From positions 13,787,625 through 13,851,624 of the forward strand of contig CM040427.1 in assembly GCA_022702705.1 (NCBI GenBank): DNA of 64,000 nucleotides. Direction: 5' to 3'. Made by a program: the position numbers and the translations under genes. Under the pieces are notes generated by a model. It searched no databases, was not told the DNA's origin, and saw only the letters and a list, made by a program, of their open reading frames with translations. Within the stretch, counting starts at the first letter, position 1; each line of letters begins with the position of its first letter. This DNA comes from Papilionanthe hookeriana x Papilionanthe teres. Lineage: Eukaryota; Streptophyta; Magnoliopsida; Asparagales; Orchidaceae. Positions 21,312 through 31,359 of this stretch are shown piece by piece.

Positions 21312-21725
21312 TCAAGAAGATCCTATTGCTCTCCTGTTACGCAGAACGAGGACAACTTCCCCTTCGCCACAATCGAAAGAAGATCGCATTGCTCGTCTAC
21401 TACGCAGGATGAGAACAATTTCCTCTTGTTCGCAACACAAAAGAAGATCTCGTTGCTTGTTTGTTACGCAAAACGGAGATGACTTTGCACCTGGCCGCAA
21501 CACGAAACAAGATCTTGTTGCTCACTTACTATGTAAGACGGAGACAACTTTACTCTTAACTACACAAGAAAAATGATCTCATTCTTGCCTGCTAAGCAGG
21601 ATGGGGGCTAATTTCCTCTTGATTGCAACACGAAAGAAGTTCTTGTTGCTCGCTTGCTATGCATAATAGGAAGAATTTTTTTCTTGGCCGCAACTAAGAG
21701 AAGATCTCGTTGCCCTCCTAATACC
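21312..21725 (+). repeat. ~64-bp minisatellite (GAAGATCTCGTTGCTCG family), unit 1
   Basis: Seven diverged copies of a 63-65-bp unit, starting at about 21,317, 21,380, 21,442, 21,508, 21,573, 21,637 and 21,700. Each starts GAAGATCTYRTTGCTCGC, continues with a TACGCAGGATGGAGACRAC core and ends with CTCTTGGCCGCAACACGAAA. Two adjacent copies stay in frame (21-residue repeats RRSYCSPVTQNEDNF and RRSHCSSTTQDENNF in a 94-residue frame at 21,198-21,482). Other copies shift frame, so coding is unlikely. A TATAAATA lies at 21,255-21,262. The corresponding array in unit 2 is at 29,945-30,360. Confidence 0.8.
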
Positions 21726-21858
21726 TAGAGCTCATATGATTTTCTTCTTCTGAAAATTCTTTATAGCAGAGGACTTCACTCTCCACTCTTCCTCTTTTTT
21801 TTTATTTTTATTCTTCTTACTTTTGTATCTTCCTTTCATCTATGGTATCTATTTATAG

Positions 21859-22123
21859 AGAAATTATTCCATATGGAGAACGTATGCAACTCTGCGTGCG
21901 TACTCCAATAATCCCACAATACTCCTATAATAACTTATAAATAACGCTGAAATAGAACCCGGAGAAGTTATTGGGGGTGGAGAAGTTATTTGGGGGTTAT
22001 TAGGTTATTGTAATGAATACCCAATAGCTTGTCAATAACGCCCCAATAAACCCGAATGAAGGTTATTAGGGGTTTATTACGCACGCAGCGTGGAGTATGT
22101 TGCCTGTATGGAATAATTTCTCT
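21859..22123. mobile_element. MITE present only in unit 1, 9-bp TSD
   Basis: A 265-bp insert with inverted ends (AGAAATTATTCCATA at the left, TATGGAATAATTTCTCT at the right). It is flanked by the perfect direct repeat TATTTATAG at 21,850-21,858 and 22,124-22,132. Unit 2 at about 30,481-30,489 has a single TATTTATAG and no insert, giving an empty site. The arms also share inner inverted words (CGTGCGTACTCCAATAA versus TTATTACGCACGCAGCG). A 9-bp TSD suggests Mutator-like mobilisation. The last AG of the TSD could belong to the inverted repeat, leaving a 7-bp TSD. Confidence 0.85.
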
Positions 22124-22132
22124 TATTTATAG

Positions 22133-22376
22133 GCTTAAGAGAAGACTTAACACTAAAATAATAATTAGATGACAATAAAAAAAACCTGAAATTTTCATTA
22201 ATTTTTCTCATTTCATCTTCCATCTTTTTACCTTCTATCTTTCTCATTCAAAATTTTAAAAAAAATATATATATTTTAGGTTTTAAAGAAAAAAATTCTC
22301 TATATCATCTCCTTTAATTATTATAAGTTAAAGATATTTAACCTACCTAAATTATTTCAAACCAGCTTTTAATATA

Positions 22377-22378
<2 letters not shown>
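22133..22378. other. AT-rich spacer of unit 1
   Basis: AT-rich and colinear with unit 2 around 30,490-30,780. No gene-like feature is seen. Confidence 0.5.

Positions 22379-22409
<31 letters not shown>
22379..22409. repeat. (TA)n microsatellite
   Basis: About 31 bp of TA repeats. A longer tract occurs at the equivalent place in unit 2 (30,829-30,892). Confidence 0.9.
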
Positions 22410-22413
<4 letters not shown>

Positions 22414-22586
22414 AAGAAATTAAGTTTCTCTTGGCATTCTGAATTCAATGCGGTTTTCATTCCACCATTTTACCTTCCTTAAGAATTAAGTGATAATCTA
22501 AATGCCACTATTCATTGAATAAAAAAACCGAATTTTATCATGTTGCATAATGTTATTATAGCAATTCAACCTCAACAATATCTATA

Positions 22587-22588
<2 letters not shown>

Positions 22589-22647
<59 letters not shown>
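22589..22647. repeat. (TA)n microsatellite
   Basis: About 59 bp of TA repeats, equivalent to 31,016-31,091 in unit 2. It lies at the 3' end of the minus-strand SINE-like relic. Confidence 0.9.
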
Positions 22648-22652
<5 letters not shown>

Positions 22653-22830
22653 TAAGGAATCGGTATTTGACTTTGTACGGCGCCTAAATACCGATTTCAT
22701 TTTGCGCTCGGGCCCCTAGTGGAAGCCTGCGCCATGTGCCTGTTAGTCGAGAACCCACATCATGGGGAATCAAAACATTGATATGAGGGGACATACAGTA
22801 AATCCTGCCAACCAACATACCAGGGCTTGT
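22648..22830 (-). mobile_element. SINE-like relic (copy 2, unit 1)
   Basis: Colinear with the better preserved copy at 31,093-31,278. Shared body words on the minus strand are GGTTCTCGA, GGGCCCGA, ATCGGTATT and AGGCGCC. The B box is eroded (GATTCCCC) and the A-box region is weak. It ends in TTATTTTAA followed by TA repeats. Confidence 0.5.
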
Positions 22831-22849
22831 GTGTGTGTGTGTCTCTCTC

Positions 22850-23820
22850 TCTATGTATATATAAAGAGAGAGAGAGAGAGGTCTTTATATATATAGTACA
22901 AAAGGTTCCCGATCTTAGTATTATCAGATGACAATTTTGAGCTCTTCCGAAAACAAAGGGGTAACATATACACCATCAACAAAATTTGAACATCCAACAC
23001 GAATCTCGAGGCATGTCATGGATATCCAAGCAATTTCTTAAGAAAAAAATATTCAAACTTTGATAAAAAGTCATCCAGAGCCCCTATTTAAGAACAATTA
23101 TACTCAAATTCACTGGCTCGACGAGACGGAACCAATGGTACCAAAATTGGTCTAATTCAAGTCAAATTATGCTCAAATCAGTCCATTAAACCACTTTTGA
23201 TAGGTCAAACCAACATTGAATATGGCGAGCTTATAGTTGAATCAATCTTCTCGTCAAGATGAATCCAACGAGCTCAAGATCACTAAATTTCAACATCATT
23301 AAAGCACTTAAATATCAATCAAATGACGTCTAATCGTGAGAATCTCTCGGGACCTTCTGATCAAAGTGGTTCATCTTACAACATTAAGTGTATCTAGAAC
23401 TCTATAAATAGAGTCACATTCCTCTCATATGGGAGAGAAGAGCTTGAGATATGAAAAAAAACTTGAAGCTTTGGGCAAGAGCTGAAGTCCAACCCATCAG
23501 CCGCCGTCGACCTCCATTGACCTCTGTTGACCACCGCAGACTTTTGATTTTCACCGATTATCGTCGAACATTGTTGTCCTCTATCGACCACAACTGACTT
23601 CTATTGACAACCGTCAATTGTCATCGATCACATCAATCTTCATTGACTATCGTCAATCACCATCGACCACCAATGATTGAATGCCTACAATTGAGATCTC
23701 ACAATCTTATTCAAAGATTATATAACAAATAATCAACATTTTGGATAATCCACAAATATTTTGTAATCAATGAATTTCAATATACCCATAATGAAATATA
23801 AAAAATTATTTCAGAATAAG
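22850..23820 (+). promoter_or_regulatory. LTR-like region with TATA box, unit 1
   Basis: The region is colinear with 31,360-32,265. CTCTATAAATAGAG at 23,400-23,413 is a strong plant TATA context, followed by CTCATATGGGAGAGAAGAG and CTTGAAGCTTTGGGCAAGAG. At 23,500-23,690 comes a degenerate run of GTCGACC / ATTGACC words (roughly 11-12-bp steps). It resembles the promoter and untranslated leader of an LTR or a transposase gene. I cannot fix TG/CA ends or a PBS. No gene can be assigned. Confidence 0.4.
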
Positions 23821-23929
23821 CATCACATTAGATCACGGAGAACACATGTAAGTGTCAGAAAGAAACGTGAGAGTAATTTTTCTATCATTACAATTATTCT
23901 AATTTTTTTTTTCATTAAGCATCATTTAT

Positions 23930-24977
23930 AATTTTTGTAGGATTTGTACTGGCAGCTAGAGGAGGCTCGGAGTCACTAGGCAAGAGAAGTTTCTATCCCT
24001 GGTATTGATCAGTCGGACTTTGAGATTTGAAGAGAACAATTAGCATAGTAAGAAAAATGGAATCATTATGGCTTGGAATAACAAGGACTTGAGTACGACA
24101 CACACCACTCCTTTTTTTGGCATAGGTCTACATTTATCCAAGATAATGATATTCATTTTGCAGGCTGGTTACAACAAGCCACTAAAGATGTAGAGGCCTG
24201 AGTTGAAGCATTATTTGCTAAGATGGAAGTGAGAATGAAGATAATATTGGAGAAGGTGCAGGGTGAGGTACGTCGAAGAGGGAAGCATCCAATGGAGATG
24301 GAGTAGAGGAGGATGAGAACGAGAACGAGAATGAGGATACATACGAGGAGTGGGATTGTTGCTATTTCATTTATTGTTATGAGACGTTTAGGGAATATGT
24401 ATGTATTGGTTATGCACAGATTATTACATTTTATGATGTTTAATAAAGTACAATAGATTTATCTTTAATTTATAATTATATTTATGTGGTTTGACTTTAG
24501 TAGCTTTGTGGATTGAGAAATTAGAATGTGATATGTATATTTCATTTAATTTTTTGATGCAATTTCAAGTGTAAAAATTATAAAGAAACAAAAGCGGATT
24601 TATATTTTTTTTTCAGGGACAATTTTAGAAGTCAATCAAGTGCCTTCAATGGGCTATCGATATACAAAACCAGATAGATGATGTCACGTCGATCTCTTAA
24701 CGGATGTCAAATCGATAGGAAGACGTCAGTTTCTTGATAGGTATGAACTGACAGGAATGTTTCTGTAAAAAAATAATACGATGGCAAAAGACCGTCAGAT
24801 TGCCTTCGAAAATATAAAGTCGTCAAAATCCATTCTTCATTGTCTTTTTAGGATGATATATGCAACAAATGCCTGTCAGATAGCTTTTGCCTTTTTAAAT
24901 ATTCGACGACAAATCCATTATTACGAGCGGGTGTACCCCGTCGGATATTGCTTAAAATGATCTAAAATCCTGTAGTG
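23930..24977 (+). mobile_element. 3' end of a CACTA (En/Spm) transposon, unit 1
   Basis: The right end is TCCTGTAGTG at 24,968-24,977, the canonical CACTA terminus. It is preceded by subterminal CCGTCGGAT and GTCAGAT words. Upstream is a decayed transposase-type C-terminus. After an intron-like TTTTTGTAG acceptor at 23,940 come VSIPGIDQSDFE-like and DVEA*VEALFAKMEVRMK-like segments (about 24,180-24,300) and an acidic tail. Ptta/En/Spm-type transposases end in such coiled-coil, acidic sequence. Stops break the frame. The 5' CACTA terminus is not seen in this window. The unit 2 counterpart ends at 34,655. Confidence 0.65.
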
Positions 24978-25387
24978 ACCCCTCAACAGCTCAATTCAAT
25001 CCGAGTTTAAACGAGAGAAATATGTTTGTATTCAACTTCAAATAATTTGATGAAGTTTCCAACAGGGGTAAAATAACATATAAGTTGTAAGTTATGGAAA
25101 AAACTAAACTTAGGAAAATATATGATAAATTCATTAATTTATTTATTAAATCAAATAACGCAGGTTTCTTAGCTTAAATATCCAGCAAATAAAGAATTTC
25201 AATGAAAAGTGTATTAAACCAAATATATAAAATAAAATAAAAAGAAGGTGAACTTTGTTTATGTATGTGCTGCAAGTATAAAAAAAATAGTGAAGTATTA
25301 GCAGATTCTCTCTCTTTCTCTTTATTCTTTATCTACAAATTTATTGTAAACTTTTAATAAGAATTACATTGATACATTCGATTTGGT
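24978..25387. other. AT-rich spacer of unit 1
   Basis: AT-rich sequence colinear with 34,656-35,061. It has a short TCTCTCTCT run near 25,306 and no gene-like feature. Confidence 0.5.
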
Positions 25388-25522
25388 GAAAATATTGTGT
25401 CCGTACCCCACGTCCGGCGCCCAACAACCAGCTGCCACATCGCCATATACCTCATCGGCGAGCGGCGTGGTAGCCGGTGGATGGCCGTCCAAACGTGCGG
25501 ACGTCCAGACACAATATTTTTC
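25388..25522. mobile_element. Small MITE, unit 1 copy
   Basis: A 135-bp GC-richer island with inverted ends GAAAATATTGTGTC and GACACAATATTTTTC. Unit 2 has the same insert at 35,062-35,199, so it predates the duplication. Possible 8-bp TSDs can be seen only by combining copies (TTCGATTT on the left of unit 1, TTCGATAT on the right of unit 2). Frames on both strands across it are artefacts of its dyad symmetry. Confidence 0.6.
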
Positions 25523-26703
25523 TTTTGATATGAGAATCATATTTTGTAACTCATCAATAAGAATACGTTTTCGAACAATTTTAGCGACAATCAATGAATC
25601 ATGAAATGTAAATGTTGTGGAAACTCCTCTCCACTACAGTGGATATAGATTTATATGGTAAACCATTTTAATATTTTGGGTATTATGATTGTATTTTATC
25701 TGACATAGTTGTGCATGTTAATTATATTTTGTTACATTGTATGATGAATTTGATGTTATTTTTAAACTTATGTCCAAACATGAATATTCATTTAATTTTG
25801 TTCTATGTTTGTTCTCCAATTTGATAAGGATGCAAACTGAGAAATAATTATGTGGATCTTAAAACATCTTCATTAGGTTTAAGCAGCCTTACTTTGAAGT
25901 TAAAATTAAAAAAGATTTTGGCAAATTTGTGTCGGATAAATCGGACGCTAATATGGAATAGACCGTCGCTAATTTTGATTTGTGTTAGAATTGCATTATC
26001 ATTTTAGTCTACACAAATTCATGTTGGTATTGTAACTAGCATCGAAAATATTCTGCGCAAAAAGCTTGCATCCAATTTAGATTTCGTAAGTATTATGTTA
26101 ATGATATTCGGCATGGTCCACTTTGGCGCAATTTTTAAGGCGCTTACTGGCCAAAGATAAATAACTATGCTATTTTTAAATTATATATTTTTTGATGATC
26201 CAACGTTTCAAAATTACATGTAAGCTGAAAACATTAATTAAGCAGACAAATATTATATAATTTGTAAATCACTTTAATCAAAACAAAATAAATTTTATAG
26301 TATAGTTTGTTAATTAATTTTTTCTGTAATTATACAAATATAAAACAAAAGTATGCTTAAATATAATTTTTTTGAAATTTGGCACATTAATTGTTAGTCA
26401 TCTAAAATTAATTCTTATAACAATTTATGTACATTTTACTTATAAAAATAGTGCAGCAATTTATAATTGTGAATTTTATATGTATTTATATGCATATCTA
26501 AGACCTAAAGTTTCATATTTACATTTTGATGTTATAAATTTACGCAAGATAAGAAAAATATTTATTTTACTTTTTAAAAGTTTAAAAAAATAGAATTTTT
26601 TTGGCAGTTCTATAAAAATTTGAGTGATATGAATGTAAATATGAAAATTTAGGTGGTAAAAATATAAATTTATAAGAACTGTGTGTGGCGTGTATGTAAA
26701 TGC
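25523..26703. other. AT-rich upstream region of unit 1 zinc-finger relic
   Basis: AT-rich, colinear with 35,200-36,370. It has one short frame (26,372-26,593) with no domain, and nothing regulatory can be named. Confidence 0.5.
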
Positions 26704-26712
26704 CCTGAATAG

Positions 26713-26905
26713 GAAAAAATATTACATACAAAGTTCTTACGTAGAGCTACGTACGGATTCCCATCTCAACCACACATCAAGCAAAGCACGTATGGGAGTG
26801 GGTCTCACTTTAATTTTTTTTTTTTTAAAAAAGGTTGCTTGATGTGTGACCGTGATGGGAGTCCATACGTAGCTCTACTACGGATTCCGTATGTAATATT
26901 TTCTC
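26713..26905. mobile_element. Foldback MITE upstream of the C2H2 gene, unit 1
   Basis: A 193-bp insert whose halves are near-complementary: GAAAAAATATTACATAC at the left, GTATGTAATATTTTCTC at the right, plus inner CACACATCAAGC and GCTTGATGTGTG. It is flanked by CCTGAATAG (26,704-26,712) and CCTTAATAG (26,906-26,914). Unit 2 shows CCTGAATTG / CCTGAATAG, so the ancestral 9-bp TSD was CCTGAATAG. This is typical of Mutator-like MITEs. It sits about 190 bp before the zinc-finger ATG. Confidence 0.85.
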
Positions 26906-27097
26906 CCTTAATAGGGAGTAGAAAGATGTTTACATATCTACATCCACCCATCTCTCCTTTTCCATCAAAACCTATATCCACCACTCCCATTTCACTTCTA
27001 CGAAGAGAAGTTAGCTTATTCAGAGAGTTTAAAAAAGATCCCTTCATTTCAAGCCACCCATCTCTCCCTTTCAATTCCCTCCCTCCTCTCTAAATAT

Positions 27098-27664
27098 GTG
27101 AACTCCTTTTTATCTCTATATTTGTCTCAATCTCTCTCTCTCCCTTGCAAATACAAGTATCAATGTCGAATGTGTAACAAGGGATTCAGTTGGGGAAGAG
27201 ATTATGAAGAACACATGCAGACCCATGGCAGCAAAGATGAAATTGTTACCAAGAAAGAAGAAAGGCAGCCCACTGCCGTAGCTGGTGGAGACTCCACCGC
27301 TGATATGTCGTCATACTATAGAGAGTTATTTCCAAGGAATCCATACTTCAAACTTGATTATAGAAACTACGGTACTGCCGCTGCCGCTGACGCTGACAGT
27401 GATGATGCAGATCGATATGGTCTTTCTCTACCTTTATCCCCTAGCTTTTCATATAAAGATAAGCGAATCAAACACGATAGGGAAAAAGGTGGTAGTAGCG
27501 ATGGTCAATCTCAGTCACACAACCGAGAAGAAGAAATGACTCATTGCCTCCCCGAGCTCTCCAACGCCCGCACTGAGCTTGCCCCTATTCCGAAGCAAAA
27601 TCATCCCGCCCCTCCTGCTATTCACCGATGCGAAGATTGCATGAGGGTCTTCCTATCTCACTAG
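27098..27664 (+). pseudogene. Truncated C2H2 zinc-finger (ZAT-like) gene, unit 1
   Basis: A 188-residue frame. An N-terminal hydrophobic stretch is probably read-through of 5' UTR (CTCTCTCTC) sequence. A complete C2H2 finger follows at about residues 23-43 (CRMCNKGFSW...EEHMQTH, C-x2-C-x12-H-x3-H), then a charged linker. The second finger is cut at CEDCMRVFLSH, where the expected Gln codon of SHQALGGH is TAG. Sequence after 27,664 is unrelated to unit 2. About 31 bp present in unit 2 just before the finger are deleted here. QALGGH C2H2 proteins are plant transcription regulators, nuclear and often repressors. This copy lacks two of three fingers and is probably dead. Confidence 0.75.
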
Positions 27665-28600
27665 GCCCGTGGAAGCTTCGGTGGGGACCCTGGGTCGAAG
27701 CGTCATAATGAGGAAAGGGGAGCTCCGCAGAAAGAGTTAGGGCTCAGCTAGGAATTCGTTCGACCGAGGGAGAGAAAGGGGAATTGGGCCGAAAAAGCTG
27801 AGCCAAGAGGAGGAGGGTTTGGGTAGGCCGAATGGGAGCTAGGGTCCTTCTTGCGATGGAGAGAGGCGGGGTTAGGCACGAGTGAGTCGGCTGTGAGCGT
27901 GGAATTTGTGAGGGGTTTTCCTTTTTCTTATACTATAATTAATAGTTACTTAAATCATAGATTTGCGCATTTCTAGTTCATGCACACAATCATGTAAAAC
28001 AGGTAACCCTCTTAGGTCAAACCGACATTCCAAAAGCACGCACATGGTTTGTTTCATCTTCCGGAGTCATCCGAACAACTTTGTCGAAATTCAGGTAAAA
28101 AACACATCAAATTTGGTTTTATTTAAATTTTAGCTCGTAATTGATCATCTTAACAACTGATTTGGGTTTTAATTAATGATGCAATGTACGTAAGTGTTAG
28201 TGGAGTGGATCGCGATTTTTATGTGCATCAAATTTGTGAATTTTGGTGTTTATGCATATCAAATGTGTGCATGGACAAGCCATGAAGGGATTTCCTAAGG
28301 CCTTTCGATGTGAGCTCTCTTTGGGCCTCCACACATTGGTCTTAGCCATTCAACCCAATAGTGATAGCTTGTGCTCCAAGCCACTTACTCAAATGGTGAT
28401 GGCTTGTAGCCCTAGCCACTCAATTGAATGGAGATGACTCGAGACTGTCTATGTGAGGCCTCCCAAAAGAACTAAGAGGTGGTTCGAAGTTCTAAATGGT
28501 GTGGTTCTTGTTACTAGTCCTCTAAGATAGTCGATAGGAAAGTCCTGTGACTAGTTCCTAAGCTTCTAAGGAGGAATTAGCTAGACCTCATAAAAATGAG
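27665..28600. other. GC-richer unassigned spacer between the duplicated units
   Basis: 27,665-27,930 is GC-rich, purine-rich and matches nothing else here. 28,330-28,440 has about three diverged ~40-bp repeats around GCCACTCAATTGAATGG and GATGGCTTG. A 64-residue frame at 28,243-28,437 reads through them and has no domain. Confidence 0.4.
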
Positions 28601-29830
28601 GTCAAGAAACCTTTGCAACATCAACATCTTTCATAGACCTCAAAATTTGAATCCCTTCCTTTTGGGTTGACATCACCGATTTAAGAGCTTTCACACTCCT
28701 ATTACTTTCACTATGATTGGCTCGTGCCTCCATCAACGTCTCTCGAGTTCTCTGCATATCTTGAATTTGCAATGAGAATGAAGTCTCCATTGTTGAGTAT
28801 TTTGTCCTGCACTCCGTAAACTGTGATTCCATTGTCGTGACTCCTTCAACCTTGGATTCTTATTGGCACTTGTATTCGCCTTGAAGGTATTTGATCTTAA
28901 CAAATTCAAAGTTTTAATTTCTCAGAGCCAGTCCTAGCCCCATCGGCACTACCATCAGTTTATTTATCTAGAAAAAGAGAGGTATGGGTCAGACCGATAA
29001 AATGATTATACAATAATAGAAGTTAAAAGAAACCTACAAAGCCTTCCGCCTCCAAGAGCTTAGTGCATTCATAAGACATACACAATCTTAGGAATATGAA
29101 TAATCGAAGGACTTGACAGGGACTTATGCGATTCTTTCTCTCTTATGTTGTTTCTAAGGGAGTACTTCACAGTCGCTGTTCATTGGGGGGCTCTTTGATG
29201 ATACCGCAGAGGCTGGTTTGGAATTTCACTTCTTAGATTTCTTCAATGTTACAGTCGTTGATCACTCTGGGTGGAATGAATGTTTGGCCTTGAATAATGA
29301 TTCTTCACCCACAAATTCATGAATATATCGTGTCTCGAACAATATCTTTTTAAAGTCACAAAATCCTAGCATAACAATATTTCATCGTCAGTAGTCGAAA
29401 GAGAGACAAACAACTTCTAAAAACTTCCTCGCCTCTCACAGAGCCCTCAATCATTCTTTATAAAGAAGAATCTTATGAACCATTTCCTTATATGCTCCTT
29501 CAAGAGAAAATCAAATTCTTTGTGCTTAAACATCACACGATCATGCATGTCACTAAGAACCCACACAACTGCGCTAAAATTGCTGGTGATAACATCAATC
29601 CCTGACTCCTAAAAAAACAAGCAACCTGATAATGATTGTCACCACCCGGCAGGACAACTGAGCAACGCAAACTCCAAACGCCTTCATGATTTCGATAAAC
29701 TCAAGTGCCTGCAGAAATCATAGGCTTGCTCTCAATACTACCACATGAATAAAAATATACTCAGAGTGAGGAGAATATACTTGGTTGACCGAAGTCTGCA
29801 TATTTACCACCATATCATTTAGGAAGTAGT
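28600..29830 (-). pseudogene. Probable Gypsy-type ORF1 relic (coiled-coil plus FFFIKN motif)
   Basis: Minus strand, heavily broken. Near 29,450-29,540 it reads MFKHKEFDFLLKEHIRKW and IRFFFIKND, resembling the W..RFFFV block of the plant putative Gypsy-type transposon family (Transposase_28). The downstream frame 28,602-28,832 (76 residues, METSFSLQIQDMQRTRETL) looks like coiled coil, which also follows that block in such proteins. Stops between the pieces exclude function. The assignment is by motif resemblance only. Confidence 0.35.
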
Positions 29831-29944
29831 ACTTCTTCTGAAACAAAATCAAGTCACTCTCTGTCAGAATTGATGTCCCATCCTTCTAGTTCTGACCCTT
29901 CTTCTGGTACTCAGCAGAACGAAGTTCTCCAGTTTCACAATGTG

Positions 29945-30360
29945 AAAGAAGATCCTATTGCTCGCCTGGTACACAGGACAGAGACTACTTACCTCTTTGT
30001 CGCAACTGAAATAAGATCACATTGCTCGCCTACTACGCAGAATAGGGAAAACATTCCTCTTAGCCGTAACATGAAAGAATATCTCGTTGCTTGTTTGTTA
30101 CACAGGATGGAGATGACTTTTCTCTTGGCCGCAACACAAAACAAGATTCTGTTGCTCGCTTACTACGTAAGAAGAGGATGACTTTCCTCTTCACTGCATG
30201 AGAAGAAAGATCCTGTTGCTTGCCTGGTAGCAGGACGGGGGTCAGTTTCCTCTTGACTGCAACACGAAAGAATATCTTGTTGCTCGCTTTCTACGCAGGA
30301 TGATGAGGGTTTTTCTCTTGGTCGCAAAACAAAAGAAGATCTCGTTACACTTTTAATACG
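29945..30360 (+). repeat. ~64-bp minisatellite, unit 2
   Basis: Seven diverged copies of the unit described at 21,312, starting GAAGATCCTATTGCTCGCC near 29,950. Frames on both strands (29,870-30,181 and 30,163-30,426) read the repeat and are not convincing genes. Confidence 0.8.
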
Positions 30361-30822
30361 CATGACAAACGATTTTCTTTTTTTAAAAATCTTTCTAGCA
30401 GAAGACTTGACTCTCCACTCTCCCACTTTGGTCGCTTTTTCTTTTTCTTACTTTTGATTCTTCATCTCATTCATGGACTCTATTTATAGACTTAAAAAAA
30501 GGCCTAACACTAAAATAATAATTAAAATAACAATCAAAGAATTGAATTTTGCATTAATTTTCATTATTTCATCTTCCATCTTTTGATCTCCAGCTATTCT
30601 CATTCTAAATTTTAAATAAAAAATAAAAGTTATTTCAGATTTTAAAGAAAAAAATTCTCCATAATATCTTCTTTAATTTTTATAAGTTAAATATATTTAA
30701 CCTGCTTAATTATACTTAAATTACTTTCAAACCAGCATTTAACATATATTATACATACATACTTATATAAAAACATAAATACATACATACATACATATAT
30801 ATAGATACATACATATATATAG

Positions 30823-30828
<6 letters not shown>

Positions 30829-30892
<64 letters not shown>
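30829..30892. repeat. (TA)n microsatellite with ATACAT variants
   Basis: Pure TA runs follow a stretch of ACATACATAC variants starting near 30,770. A minus-strand frame reading YIYIYI is an artefact of this tract. Confidence 0.95.
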
Positions 30893-30898
<6 letters not shown>

Positions 30899-31012
30899 AA
30901 ACTTTCATTTCGGTTCGCATTCTGAATTCACGCCAAGAATTAAGGGGTATTCTAAATGCCCTATTCATTGAATAAAAAACCGAATTTTATCAATCCGAAT
31001 AATATTATTACA

Positions 31013-31015
<3 letters not shown>

Positions 31016-31091
<76 letters not shown>
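31016..31091. repeat. (TA)n microsatellite
   Basis: About 76 bp of TA at the 3' end of the minus-strand SINE-like element. Confidence 0.95.
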
Positions 31092-31092
<1 letters not shown>

Positions 31093-31094
<2 letters not shown>

Positions 31095-31276
31095 AAAATA
31101 AGTAATCAGTATTTGACGCAGTTGGGCGCCTGAATACCGATTCCCCTTGCGGTCGGGCCCTGGCAGAGTCCGCGTCATGCGCTTATTATTCGAGAACCCC
31201 GCGCCACGAGGATCGAACCCTCGACCCGAGAGACTTACAGATGAACCCCACCAACCAATAAACCAAAACTTAAGCG

Positions 31277-31278
<2 letters not shown>
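31093..31278 (-). mobile_element. tRNA-derived SINE-like element (best copy)
   Basis: On the minus strand the head carries an A-box-like TGGTTTATTGGTTGG (31,251-31,265) and a perfect B box GGTTCGATCC (31,210-31,219) about 32 nt apart. A ~115-bp GC-rich body follows (GGGCCCGACCGCAAGG, ATCGGTATTCAGGCGCC), then TTATTTTAAC and a TA tail. Length is about 186 bp. Related copies lie at 22,648 and 20,186. Target-site duplications cannot be read because both flanks are TA repeats. Confidence 0.6.

Positions 31279-31320
<42 letters not shown>
31279..31320. repeat. (TA)n microsatellite
   Basis: About 42 bp of TA flanking the 5' end of the SINE-like element. Confidence 0.9.
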
Positions 31321-31321
<1 letters not shown>

Positions 31322-31359
31322 AAATACGCTAAAAGAAAAAAAAATATAATAATAAAAAA

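Larger units (their letters stand above)
21312..27664 (+). repeat. Segmental duplication unit 1
   Basis: Diverged direct duplicate of unit 2 (29,945 to about 37,330). The shared order is ~64-bp minisatellite, TA tracts, SINE-like relic, LTR-like TATA region, CACTA 3' end, MITE at 25,388, MITE at 26,713, C2H2 gene. Unit 1 alone has a MITE at 21,859-22,123. It ends inside the second zinc finger, where unit 2 continues. Confidence 0.85.

Noticed and set aside
25364..25604. Overlapping frames on both strands at the 25.4-kb MITE
   Set aside because: Produced by dyad symmetry of a MITE; no conserved protein, and frames differ in unit 2.
27098..27664. Functional zinc-finger gene
   Set aside because: The second finger is cut by TAG at the SHQALGGH position, and the rest is replaced by unrelated sequence.
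28602..28832. Independent coiled-coil gene on the minus strand
   Set aside because: Isolated 76-codon fragment next to a Gypsy ORF1-like scrap with stops. Better explained as one decayed retroelement ORF.
30687..30968. 93-codon minus-strand frame with YIYIYI run
   Set aside because: Translation of the (TA)n tract.
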